Assembly (NCBI GenBank): GCA_009760855.2
Contig: WPIO01000033.1
Coordinates: 3,059,501-3,119,500, forward strand
Direction: 5' to 3'
Source: Cristatella mucedo
Lineage: Eukaryota > Bryozoa > Phylactolaemata > Cristatellidae
Length of the DNA: 60,000 nt
Part shown: positions 21,501 through 35,300 of the stretch, one piece after another
How positions within the stretch are numbered: position 1 is the stretch's first letter
Layout: each line of letters begins with the position of its first letter
Made by a program: the position numbers and the translations under genes
Notes under the pieces: generated by a model
Told to the model about the DNA's origin: nothing
The model's input: only the letters and a program-made list of their open reading frames with translations
Database searches by the model: none

Positions 21501-24500
21501 GTAATTTTTCTCAAACTAATCTTTTAGTTCAACAGAAACAGCCTTATGCGACAGAATGACAGTCTGCCTCCACAAGAAGTCTGAGCAGGGATTTGGATTC
21601 TACCATTAACAGCTTACGTACTACTTGGAATCAGGATTCTCTGACGATCCAGCTTAGCTGCAGTATTGCGTAGGCTTAGCATCTCACCACAGAGCCAGCC
21701 ACTCAGAAATAATACTTGCACGAAGAACGAGGTGCTACTCAGGGAGCCAATATAGAACTTCCTGGGAGACTAGAACACTCAAGCACTCGTGTTAAATACA
21801 ACCGTACGTCAATGGCCATCAGCTAATCAGCAGAGATGACGAGCCACCAGTAGCCGTGGGTGAGCATTCGAGCATGTATGGCAGCACGAGAATGGGGGAG
21901 GAGTGGGGACACATACAGCTAGCTACTCAATGAATCGCACACCTGGCTTTTCTGCTGGAGCAAATCAACCGAATCTTTGGACTAGAGATGACCAGAAAAG
22001 AACACGGCATTTCTTAACTGCTACCGTCCTGGTGGGTGCCCACAACCACCTTGCCGACAGCAGGGTTCCTGCACACACAGCCCGCAGGCGATGCCACACA
22101 CGTGCTTCGGTGAGGCATAAAGAACAGGCCAACGCATAGGCTGCCCAGAAGGGTTGGCCTTATAAGCAGAAGGCATATTTGCCAAGCAACGTTCGATATA
22201 GACTCAGTCAGCCTTACTCGAACACTACCCTTCCTTTGTTCCGGCTTTGATCTTATCTTGATGATTAGCACCCTACATCGGGGCTGCTGCTATCTCTGCT
22301 GGATTTTCCCAGGCCTCACACAAAAAACAAAAGTGCAGACTAGCCCAGTTGCACAATGGTCCTATGCGCTCAACTGCATGTGGGCGCCCCCATCTAAGTA
22401 CACACGCGACTGGCAGCAGTCGGCAGCGGGAGGCTGAGGGGCGGGAGGCAGTGGCAGTGGTAGGTGACGGGGTGGTGGCTGGGAGGCAGGGCAGGATAGT
22501 GAGAAGGAAAGGTTGCTCCTGGGTCTTGGCCTAGGTGGGTGGGTTCAATTCCTGCAGAAGAACATTCTTTGTTACCCACTGCAAGTGGAGTGATAGCCGG
22601 CCTGCTAAGGCTCTTCTGTGCGCTTTTAAATGAGGCTGTTAAATAAGCAAACCTTTACTTTAAAGGGGGTCTGTGAGGCAAGGAGGCAGGTGAGGCAAGG
22701 GAATCCGGTGAGGCACATGGGGCAAGGAATGAGACTTACCTTATTGAAGAGTCGAGCTTGCGTTCGGTGTGCTGCACACTCCTGCCGCCTACGTAATGTG
22801 ACATCACGCTGCCGCTCCTCCGGAAGTTCAGTGCACATTCTGGGAGAAAAAAACCGAAGATCTTTCCCCAAGAGCAAGACACTGTGCCAGCAAGTGCCCA
22901 TAGCAGAGTCATCAATACAAGAGCTAACAAAAGCCGATTCTAGACCGACACACGTTTGGTCATGGTGGGTCCAACTAGCCCACTGGGAAGCTGGGAAAGG
23001 CATGGCATGGGAATGGTGAACGTGATGATCGGCAGGAGGGGATAAGCAGCACGCGTCTTGCCATCGACCGTCGAGCACAGTCGAGGTAGCAGAAGTCAGC
23101 ATCTTCTATGCACACAGAGCCGGCCTGGGACGAGAGATGGGCGACCCTGGTGGTGGTAGGGCCGGGCAAGGAAGAGGAATGCCGAGTGTACACAAACTAA
23201 GAGAAAATGGGCCATGCGTCGATCGAGAGCAGAGCTCTCAGCTCACCTGCGAGTGCGCTCATACATCTCGTGCTTGCTGATGGCTGCCCTGCGTGGCTGC
23301 AGCACGAACAGTCCAAGCTGCCGGCGACGCTGGCGAGCTGCAAACGCACAGAACCAAGTAGACCAGCGACTGCTTTGACTGCAAAGCCTAGGTGCCATGG
23401 GGCTAATGCTTGCTGGTTGTGGCGCGAGACCGCTGCCTGCCTCTTAGGCTGCTTGCCTCTTGATCATGTCCTCTCAAAGCAGTTCACCTGACATTTATAA
23501 TACATTATATTATATTACATCACTGCGATATTTATATTCTCAAGGCATTTATTTTATTTACTTCTCAAAAATAGGCAGGTCTTTCGCGAGGTAGCAATGC
23601 TGGAGAAATTGGAAGACTCCATAAAATCTAAAAATGCACATGGATGTCGGCAGGAAATGCATAAGGAAGCTGAACCTTGGTTTTGCCCGAGCTAGCTGAT
23701 CGTAGCAAACGATATTTTTTAAAAGGCCCTGCAGCCAGGCATAAGGGGAAATAGTGTAAGCAGTCTGCTGTCGGCTTCGCTGAGGTGCCAGCTACAGTTA
23801 TTGGGTGGTTTTCACAGCGCCCGGTAAATATTTGCTGATTTTTTTCGAGACTGATAATTTTTGCAGATCTGTGATGCTAGGTTGTGCTTGGAAATTAATG
23901 TTGGTTGCAAAATATTATAAATAAAAAAGCAGCTGGCATAATGGCTCTGCATGCAGAGCCATGAAGTAATCGCCTATTTTTTATACGGTCACAAGCTCTC
24001 ACATCGTGTTCGAGCACACACCTACAAGAGCATGCATGCTAAAATGAGTGTGATGCACGAGCGCACATAGGCACACCCCACGGTGCATAAACAGGCATAC
24101 GAGTCGGGGGGGGCAGGGAGCCGAAAATGACCCTCACCTGACACACGGCTCCCACTGGTGCACGACCCCCCTCGGCACGTATCCCCCCCCCCCCCCCCCC
24201 CGTGCATTCCCCATTCCCCGATGCATACCCGCATACCCAGTTGTGCACACAGCCTCTAAGCACACGGGCCTCGGGCACACCCACTCAGCATCATGCTCAT
24301 AAAGACGAAAGCAATTTCAGGCAGCCACATGCTAGCTTTTTCAGTCAGTTTGTTCGGCTGGGTTGACAATCTGCCTCGACTCTGGAAAGCTTTGCAGATG
24401 ATGGCTTCCTGCTTGTCATTATGAGTGAGTTGTAATGTTTTGACTCAATTGCTCCGTACGATCAGATTCAATCTTCTCCACCTCTGGGGATATGATATTC

Positions 24501-27500
24501 GTCCGAAGGGGGAGGTTGGCATGATAGCACTGGACTAATCCATCTTTATGACTTGATCATTCAAGCAGGCTCTCTTAAAGTAAAGATCGACTGATCCAAC
24601 AATCACATTTGTACAGTGGCAGAACCGCTTTAGCGGCTATCACTCCAACTTGGAGTTGGTAATAAGAAAATTGCTTGCTTTAGGACTCGAACCCACGACT
24701 TGGGTCATTAAGTTCTAGCACATCACCCTTACACTAAGAACCAGGGGCATGTTCTTGTTCATTGCTAGCAGTGCAGCTCGTGGCTCGCTGCATGGCTCTG
24801 GTTTGGCTCACCCATGTAGAGCACCTACATAAGGGACCAGATAGTCTGCTTTGAAGGCGTTCCGGCAAACTGACCCAGGCTTACTATGACAAGCCACGAA
24901 GATGACAGCTTCATTGTGGGGAGCGCTAGGTGTGGCCAGCTTAAAAGGGCCGTAGATATCAAGACAGGCTACGGGTGTAAAGTTACATAAATTAATATAA
25001 ATATAATTCATTTGCACAGTGCCCTATAAGAAGTTTGTCTCTATTCAGGTGCTTCACATATGCCTCAGGGCTCGAGGCCACGACCTCAGCCAGACCTTAA
25101 CCATTGGACCAAAAATCCTGGACGTTTATAAAAGAAACTCTTGCTCCAAATGCACAAAAAATGAATTCACATTAAGTCTAAAAACATATAAACCCACACA
25201 TTAGATGCTAGAAAACTATAAACTATGAAAACTCAACAGTTAACAGAAAATTGTTGTACAAATTAGAGAGCTACTAGTGCTACGGACTGCTCCTAGGGAG
25301 TGCACAGACGGTAGAAAGACAAACAAATCCTTTGCATATATGTCAGCAGCAAAGGCATACACAGTGGCTGGAACAAAAAGTAACTGACGTCAGTGGCAAC
25401 CCAGGCACTAGGACTTTCAGGTCTGCTAATGCTGACCGGTTTTTCGAGAGCTGCATACTCATCGAAAAGCATATCGTATGTCAACTGCTTTCAGTTGCAA
25501 CGACTCTGCCACCGACCGAATGCCTCAAGGAGGCCAACTGAGCTCGTCCATTCATTCAGTGCCTGGAGCAAAAGAAGCAGAGGAAGGTGGCCCGTGCAGC
25601 GATCGCGCGCGCATGTCATCAGCGCTGAGCATCGCAGCTGAAAGCCCTGGCCTGGCTGAGCCAGCCAAAGAAAAGAAGGAGCGGGCAGCGACTCGGCCAT
25701 CTCGAGGCGATCACTCCATGCAATTACGCTTGCAAAAACAGCCATTATGGAGGCAATCTGCACAGACAATGTAACCAATTCACGGGTCCGTGCTGGCAGT
25801 CCAAAGGCTGACACCCCGAGAGATAAACACATCGCCTACATCTTGAAAGCCCATTGTGCTGTGACCAAAAGACGGTGGCTTGATGCTGTCAGCAGGGATG
25901 GCGGCGCAAATTCCACGCGGCTCTTATCACTGTGTCGGATGTAACCTAACCTGTCTAAGCGAGTAATTGGCTGAACGTATGCACAGCAGAGATCGACGGA
26001 AGCTTGCTCCTCCACAAGGGAGATCGTTGGCAAAGTGATAGACACTCAGTGAACGACACACGTCAGCCCACATTCACAGCTCACATCAGGCAGAGTAAAA
26101 GACAGCAGCCGAAAAGAGCCATTGCCAACGAAAAGTGCTGTCAGAGCTGGCTCGCAGTAGCCGGTCGCGGAGAGTGGTGGGGGACCAGACTAACGGACTC
26201 GATTGCAGCTGAAGTCCAACCGACCCGACACCGATTGGTCGGGCCAACCAAAAAGCAGCCGAAGAACATGGCAGCGACACGCCCACGTATGACGTCACGA
26301 AAACAATCTATTGACCGAGCTTCCCATGCGATGCGGAATTGCCCGAGGAAGCGTGGCAAGCAAGTACAAAGACGGCGGCCCATCGAATCGCCAAGATCAC
26401 GGCAGCCGCATCAGCCGATACCACTTCGCCATCAGGGGGAGGGGGAGGACAGAACCCGAGACTGCCTAATCGGTTGGTGGGGCAGAGAGACGTAGCTGCC
26501 GAGATCAACTGCCGAGGCACGTACCGACGCCACGAGGCCCGGCGTCGAGCCGAGCTCCGAGCCCGCCCGACGGCTGATACGACCACGGTGCCAGCGACGG
26601 TCTAGCTGCGGCACTTTTGGCGCCTCCGGCAGATGCGGTGGTGGCGCAGCCGGCGCCCGGCAACTTTTCACCAGCGGCCGCAGTCAGAGGCGCCCGCAGG
26701 CCGAACAGCTTCTCGCGCTCAGCGTCGTGCAGGCTGTTGATGGCTCGCTCCTCACTTCGCAGCGCCACTCGCCGCTGGCGCTCACGGCTCCTCGAGATGA
26801 ATTCCTGCTTGCGCCTAGCAAAGGCCTCCTGCGACGAAACGTGACGAGCGCAAGTAGAGAGCGTCCAGGCGTGCGCACGCAGCATGTGCAAACGAGCACG
26901 AGCAGGTACGAGCCGAGCGCAGCTCCGTCAGGAACGGTACCGAAGCGTGGACGGCAGCCTTATTTCTTTCCCGCAAGCGTCCATACAGGCGGGGCGGGCA
27001 GAAGAAAGGCTACGTAGCTGGGCACAGTGGCGGCAGCCTCGCCGAGCGAACGTGACAGAGGAGAGCAGCTCCGGGACTAGCTGCTCAGTGCTGCCGGCAG
27101 TCAGTGCTCGGCCGGCGGTGGCGATTGACTTGGGCAGCCAGAAAGTCCATCTAAGCAAGACTCCCTGTTTTTAGGCTCTTGGAGAGCCAACAGTAATGGA
27201 AGAAAGGGTGCTCTCAAGGGCGGCAGATCAATCTTGCTCTCTCTTTTCGACAGCAGAGGTTGTGTGCATTCATGCGAGGGTAGAGCTAAGGTCATCCTTG
27301 ACACCTGACTGTCGCTTCCTTCCTTAGTAAGGTAAATGTGGCACTTGTCTTAGCCACCAGGCAGGGCGATGACTGAGCCAGCGACAAGCTCAAGTGGGAC
27401 ATGGGTCTGCTGAAGCACCGGATGTGCCGCTGCCCCGAGCATTCGAGGAAAGCAGGTGACTGGGCTGCTGTCCTCCAGTGCCACTGTTTGACCTGCGTTT

Positions 27501-29354
27501 ACTGCTACACCGTAGCAGCCAGTAGCTGCAATACACAATGGCCTGGATACATAATGGATACTCCACCAGTGACGACTGGTTCTATGAATCCCAGTGGCAT
27601 AGTCTCAAGCCAGCCGCAGATAACAACTAGAGAGGCAGTCCGAGATGGCATGCACAAGTCAGGCATCTCAGTACGTTTCCGACCTCGTACACCCACAAAG
27701 CAGCGAAAGAAAGGGATATGTGCTGCTCTTTGCAGGGCTCTAGTGCGTGTGAGGAGAAGTAAAACAACTCAGGTGGGGGTATACATACAGCAGGCACAGA
27801 GATCAATCGACTGCCAAGGCATGAAATGCCCCCATTCGGTACAACACTTACCCTGGCTAGCTCTAACAACCTGATCTGTCCTACCAGCCACACTTCGGAA
27901 AACAATTGCCAACGGCTCTTCACTTGTCTGTGTTCTACACAGTGGCTTGCCTGAGTCAACATGCTGCCGGCTTCACACAGCAGATCCCAGTTGGTCAATC
28001 ACTCCAACCACCACTGATCAGTGCACTTCATGGCACCCAATTTTCAGCAACTTAAGCATTAGCGATTGCATGAAAATAATGAGCATGAAGCCTTGCAAAT
28101 TCCACTAGAACTGAATTCAATTGGCAAATGAAAAGAGCTCCACATTATAGGACCAAAACTTCCTGTATATGAAAACCGGCTGGGTGCATGCAACTGCCAC
28201 AATTAAACGAGTCACAGGCAAGCACAATACAAAAAGTCATTGCACAACCCTGAGTTATATGGACACTATGCTCCTCATCTCTAGACGGAAATGGAACTCA
28301 AGTTATTGTATGCCTAAAGTGCTAAGCTTGAGAACAGTATGGGTCATTAGTCAATGAAGGTTTATGGTTTAGCCGGCATAAGAAGCCCAAAAAGTCGGGC
28401 TGTATTCTGGGCTTCGTGCAAGAGGTTGCACTCAGGCTTCGAGCCAGAGCGCTGTACTTAGGTCTTCTAAGTGAGCGGAAAGCTATGGCTGGTGATGTAA
28501 AGACGTGGCTCTCAGTCTCTGTCGAATAGACTGCTCTGTGTTAATGGACTCGTGGCACTCTTTATTGCTGCCACGCCCTGCATGCCGTCGGCATAACAGC
28601 ATGTCTTAGTGGATCTACTACGACTGGTTAGCTGTGCTTCGAGGCACTAGTTCCACCGGTAGCAGTTGGGCGTCTGCAGCACCCACTAGGTGCACTGTGT
28701 TTGTGGCAAAGGAATTCGGTGCAGAAGCCACTCTAGCCTGATTTTGACCATGTCTTACCAAACCTTGAAGTGTCAGAGGGTAGGACGGCTGGGTTGAGTT
28801 CTTCTAGGTAAGACTAACTTTAAGGAGAGCCGGGAAGACGTGAACTGGTTTGATTAACCTAAATTATAGTGTTGGACTGAATGTGTACTCATTTGGTGAT
28901 AGAAAGTGTGGCTACTTCAGGTTCGATCAACCAAGCAATCCAGGTGGTGTACACGCCATCTGCAGCATCGCTTCATATGAAATCATTGTATGCAGCGCAC
29001 CTTTATGGAACTAACAAGTAACTGGTCTGGAATCCAATGGTCAAATTAACTTATTTCTGGCTGGAGGCATAAGCGGTCTCCATATTTGCCGACATGCAGT
29101 TTTCCAACTCTACGACACCACATATAATGAGCCCAAAGCATACGGGATGCATGAAAAATGCCAGAGATGACCATCTTGGCACTTGGCTGTTGTACCTAAT
29201 GAGAGTCGAAACCAGAGAAGCCAGACCTGAACGTAAAGACTGACCGCCTGCACTCTCACTAGTGAACATGAACTCGTCACCCAGCAGTTACCACAGACGC
29301 TGAAGTAAGACACAGTCAAGCGCAAAAACCCATGCATATTTGCGCATGCACGTG

Positions 29355-29385
<31 letters not shown>

Positions 29386-32300
29386 ACACACACACGTGGG
29401 AGCCGTCTCCTACAACATATATGCATGTGCACAACAGCATACCACACCAACCTGTAGTGAGCTGGCAGTGCTCGAGTTGTCTCGTTGAACGTCACCCTCC
29501 ATGTCCAGCCCACCTGAACGCGACTGAGCAATGTCTCGGTTTCCCGCATCGAGGCAAGCCTGGTCTAGCTCTTGCAGCAGACGCCGCTCAGCAGCCGATA
29601 TGAGCAAGCCACCGGATGCCGTGATGCCACGGCCCTCTCGAGGATGACCGGTGACACCGGCTGCTGGCACTCCCAGTGCTGACGGATACCACGGCTCGTG
29701 TCCTAGTCGGTTAGCACGCCGCTTAGCAGGTGACCTTTTCCACGGCTTCGGTTGACCCAGAGGAAGAAACCAGGAGCAGCCTAGGGAAAAATCAGCATCA
29801 GGGAGCATCAGTGTAACGAAGTAGGTCCTTTGGGCAGGGTGAAGGGGTGGGGGTGCCCAAGGTCTACAAGCAGAGCTTGGCCAACTTACCTCGATTCTCA
29901 GTAAAAAGCTGCCGTGCCTTTTCGTATGTGTTAGCTTCTACATTTTTCCGACTAAACGGCTGATACCACATGATGTTGTCTGGAAATAATAGAATCTGTA
30001 TACTATCCATGCACAACTTGATATAAATGATTGTGGCATTAGCTTCCTTTGGGCGTTTGAGGAGTGGGATACATCAACAAGGAAACAGTCATTTGAAAAC
30101 AATGACCACTGAAAAATTTGGCATTCACACTACTGCAGCCACTGGTGGCATTGCCTTTGCTCGTTGATAGTAGCTATGGCTTAACCCTCCTGTGTAACGG
30201 TTACCTAAAGCGCCAAGCTAAAAAAAGAGCGCTAGACAAAGTTTGCAACGGGTAATTTAAATAAGTGAATCTAAATGTATTTCTGAATTATGCCCATTAA
30301 ACGTCCTTTGGTCGTTTGTGCAAAATAACTCAAACAATATTTTCTATGGCAAACGTTTCAGGCCATCTTAGCTTCATAATTTAGCCTAAGAGGATCAACG
30401 ACAGCTGCTTAAGGGACTGGAACTTGTAGGATATGAAGCCGGTAGATTCACTTGTGAGTTTATTTAACGTTAATTGCAGTTTAAGGGTTAATTGCAGAAG
30501 GCACAGTCCGTGTTGGTGGCATCTCATCCTTGAACAGCAGTGACTGTATTTACTCATTTGTTGGTTAATGGATCCTGGGCTTTCTAACCACTACCACCAC
30601 CAATGGAAAAAGCCTGCATGCAGTGCCAGCAATTAAAAACGATCGTTAGTGTGCCCAGTGCATATCCGCAGCACTTAAATCGGCACTAGTCATTCTGTAG
30701 CTTAAAAAATAAATGTAAAATGCTATTATTACAAAATAAATGCCTGCTTTTTAATTAATATCTATAATTTTTAATGGACTTGAGTTATAGGAAATTCACT
30801 GCTGATTCTCAAGCCAATGCTGATCACCGGGAAGAGAGCCATCGACAATTGCAAACATTTATGTGAATGACATCAATCACAAACGTGAAGTGTATTTAAA
30901 CACAACTCAAGGTGGAGGGAAGTGATAACGATAACAGAAGCGCACGAAAGTCAACTGTGACAAGTTTAATTAAGGTAATTGTTCTCTCCCTTTAACACTC
31001 CAAGTTAGTGATACAAGGAAAACTAACAAGGCAAGCATTCTCTGTTTTTGTGGGAATAAATGCAAATAAAAAAACATAGCCAAGCTTGCTGAATATAAGT
31101 GCATTCACACAAACAACGAAGGAAGGCAACGTGAGTCGCATTTCAGAAACTCGACAAAAACGTAACTTTCGTCAAACACATCAATAACAGCGACCAAAGA
31201 GGAAACTAAGGAAGTCCGGAATTTGGAAGCTCAATGAAAGCAAGATTTCAGTGTAATGCAGCAACAACACGAGACTGCAGAAGAAGCCAATAAGTGTTGC
31301 ACTTCCAAGGCCTAACGAATTCGAGACTCGTGCTAATCGCAAACCACCCAACAGCCTGAAGAAGCCAATGACTGTCCAGCTATTCATGCTCAACATGTTA
31401 AAAAATGTAATCAAATCCAGCAACAAGAAGCTGATGACCAAGCCAATGAGCATCGTCCTTCGAGGCTCAAGGAATGTGTGACTTTTGCCAACGTTCTGAA
31501 AAACTTCGATTTTTTATCCCAACTTTGATGAGAACCAAGTAGATTCATTGTTGCAGCCAGATGAATCATCAATACCAATTATATCATGCCGTGAATTTCG
31601 TTGGCAAAAAGTCTCTAGACAAGATACAAACAGTACTGTGTCGGTCGGTAAAGGTGAGTTCCTAACCCCTAGGCCGAACCATATCAGAAAGTGCAGAAAT
31701 GTATGCACAAAGTAGTAGATGCTTATGAAACTTAGCTGCAAAGAGTATATACAGTCCATGGGAGGTTACAGGTTAAGACAACAAAAATCCTACTAAATTT
31801 TAAAAAGCAGGCTATGAAAATTTTCTGTTAAATGACTAGGTATGTAGGGTCGGAATGCTCCGAAATGCAAAGCACCTCCGACTCACCAATGTTAATTAAA
31901 ACTCGATTAACAGCTGAGTCTGCAGCACATGCCTCATGGGAAAAACGATGACACAAGCTTAGCAGCCAAACAATTTGTAAGTTTTCTTAAAATGTTAGAC
32001 AAACAACCTAATACTGTTATTACAATTATCACTAAAGCTAAAGTTTGGTGAGGACATATAGTCTAATTATAGCTGAGCCTCAGTCATTAGTTTGCCTGTG
32101 CTGCTCAACAAGCTTAACCATGGAGAAATCTATCCGAGCCTGAGCTGGGGTACCAGAAACAGATAACGCTAAGCTGCATTGGGAAAATTAACACGTAACT
32201 AGACGAGAGTGTAAGTAAACAGCAAATGAAAGCTCTGGTAAGATGGATGTAGTTTTTCTAGAGTTCTTTAATTCCAAGTACTCCCTTTGTCGGGAATGTG

Positions 32301-35300
32301 CATGCCAGCATCTATGTATGTAGAATGCCCACAAACTACATCAGAAACTTGCTTCATTTATCTTTGTTTACGCCTTCACGTGTCAGTTTCATCAGCTTGC
32401 CTTGAGACCTCTTCTCTTGTCATGCTAGGGTACCGTCCTGTGGGTGGGTGTTCCTGAACAAACGGCCAGAATGCATTCATACGATTGTCTTTCCAATCCT
32501 AAGGTGAGAGTGAGGTCTAGCTCATCTATTAATCTTTTAAAAAATCTATTAATCTTTGGCAAGTGTGTCAATAGACTGCAGTTATAAATAAAATAAAAGA
32601 TGCACCATATTGCCTTCTCAGTTGGTGGCAGCACAGGGTTGAAAGCAGCTGCCCTCTGGTTGCATGTGAGCAGTACCTTGCCGTTTATGCCTCAACGTTT
32701 GTTGGCCAAGAGTTGGCCGAGAGTTGTAGCTGAGGAATGGCACTGAAGCCTTTGATGGTGACATCTGCAGTAGTTGCTGTCTGTCTTCACCCTTAGCAGA
32801 CATAAACTCTGGTACAGGCAGACCAGCATGGGATCGGTGATGTGTAAACGATGTCCGAACAGCTTGGGCACGAGTGTCCCAACTAACCAGCCCACCATCT
32901 CCACCCATAGCAGGCTTTACAGGCAGCCGGCCGGGAGCTGCACGAGCAGCATTAGAAAACATAGCCGCAGGTGTCGAAAGCATGCCTCCGTCTTCTTTGC
33001 CTGCGGTCTGTAAAAGGCCAGCAGCTATGGTAGCCGATCGCCTCTGTCGATCCCCACAGCTGGCAGACTGCAGCATGGCAAAGGTTGCAGACAAGTATCA
33101 GCATTTCGAAGTGGAAGTAAAAAAGGTCAGACAGCATGGCCCGAGTGTTATGCTTAGCACGATCCGGGTGCCCGGTGATGCACTTAACCGCACTTAACCG
33201 CACTCGCGTATCGGTGGTCCTCAGTTTTCGATTACACGGAGACACCTGACTGGCATCAAATCCATTCGATGTATTGTTCTGCTTTGCCTTTTTTTCTTGT
33301 AGCTCCATGTTGATCTAGGCTGTTGCTTAAGCTTCGAAGAACATTGCTTTAGGTTGGTTTAACGTGGCTCAACTTACCAGTGGCTTTCCGGTAACATCGC
33401 CAGCTCTGTGGCCACTTTGCCGTGAAGCCAACAGCACATCGTCAGCATTCTCATTGTCGTGCTCTCCTGCAGAGGCAGCTATCGCCACACGCCGGTCATC
33501 ACCAAGTCCTCTGCGCATGGGACTGGTGCAGCGATCCCTACAGTAGCAAGCAAGTTGCACCAAATAAGAATGATTGTAAAGCAGCGCAGAGGAAGAGCGC
33601 TGCATCAGGTAAGGCTCCTGCTAGTCACAGCTGGCGGCTAGCAAGTGCCTGCCAGCAATAGGCAGAAGCTTGTGAGACTCGGATTCCCATTTCTGGTTAC
33701 AGATGCTGGTAGAGCAGCAACTGCACAGGTGCCACACATCAATAGCATGCATGCCTGATCGACAAATAAATAAATTCGTCTCTTCCATGGTATATCCACA
33801 AGCCATGTTCAGGTCTCATTAGGGAGGCAGTCAGCAACATGCTGCATGTTCAGTAAGCTGTATAGGCAACTTGGGTTTTCCTAAGCTGATGCAAATATCT
33901 TCAGAAGGCAGGCCTTAGCATGGTAGCCAGATCATGCCCCGAAGTTACTACTGTGCTGAGTAAGTCAAACTCTATTAATTGTGGTGTACATGAGCTGGTC
34001 AAACAGGTCATGGATGATGATGGTGGGCTTAAAGTCTGGGCCTGATTTTTAACTGGTCAGGCTCAAAGATTAAATCTATGTCTACACCCGGACCCTAAAC
34101 AAATTTATAAGACGGCGAATCGCTTGACAAAGCTGTGCTGTCTTACTCCCGTGACATTGATATGGCTTATACATCTTCTGCTTTCTTCATTGAAAAAATC
34201 GTACACGTTCACGGTTCCATTAATTAAGGCACATCCGACTAATGCAAGAGACAGCCGAAACTGGCGACTTCCTGCAACAGTCGCTAAGATAGACAAGGCA
34301 AATTCGTTCTAATGAAATAAAATATCCACATCGTTTAAATACATAATTAAATACTTAAATAACGATCTGATAAAAGCCTGCTTATCATTATTTCATAGCT
34401 CAATGCACAAGTCAATGTTCAATTCCAACTATGATGGTGCATATCCTAACTCCATATGTTGTGACTATATTACTGAGTTAGATCGCACAGGTGGGAAGTA
34501 ATATTGCCTAGCTATTTAGTTGGTCATGTTGGTTTAAGTCACAGGTTCATCCACAAGGAAGCAAATGTAAAGTGCCTAGAAAGGGATTTAGTTTTCTGAT
34601 GGCGTTATATCAAACGTATTATTATTATTGTTATTATAGAGAGCCACTACAAAAAATCGAATAGGTTTTGCACAAAAAAGTAGATGCACTCAGTAACAAA
34701 CATCGACATACTTTTGTAGCTGGCTTGATGTTTCTCCCAATGGCTCATGTAGTCATCTGTTCTTGTAATATCAACATAACTTTCAAAAGCAACCAAACTG
34801 TAATTTCTTTTCATTCAAGCAACATGTCAATCTAGTTGGCAATGGCTTTTCCATTCCAGCCTTGGTGAAATGCCTAGTAAGAGATTTGTTTCTCTTAAGG
34901 TGCTAAATGAATGCAATATTATTAGACACCTGTTAGACCATTACGGCTGCTACCACGAGACTAAAACCGGTACACCTTGGCTATGAAGTGGCATACCGAA
35001 CTATTTATGTCGGCTGTTTCCCATCATCCACGTGTTTTGTGTTGGATGGCAGAAGTCAAAACTATGTGCACCTGACGTGGACATGGACATATGTTCGATC
35101 TCCAACGGCTAGGCAGCTATGGCCTTGACTCCAATAGCACAGCTGATGCTGACGCACGGATGAAAGACTTCAAGGCTAACCGGCGGTTTCAGAATTTTCA
35201 GTCTACTAAGTCTTTTGGAAAACCTTTGTCGAACAGATATCGTGGTACTAATGTATCTACTTATACATAAAGTAATCTCATAACTGACCGCTAAAGCTAG

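Noticed and set aside
22270-22318. Short exon after a pyrimidine-rich tract as ALMS-like terminus ([13 protein letters not shown])
   Set aside because: The acceptor would be GAG and the peptide does not match the family; the 18490 exon does.
26505-26671. C-terminal end of the ALMS-like protein at TGA 26505
   Set aside because: The ALMS domain continues on exons at 23.3, 22.8 and 18.5 kb, and a donor in the right phase exists at 26672.
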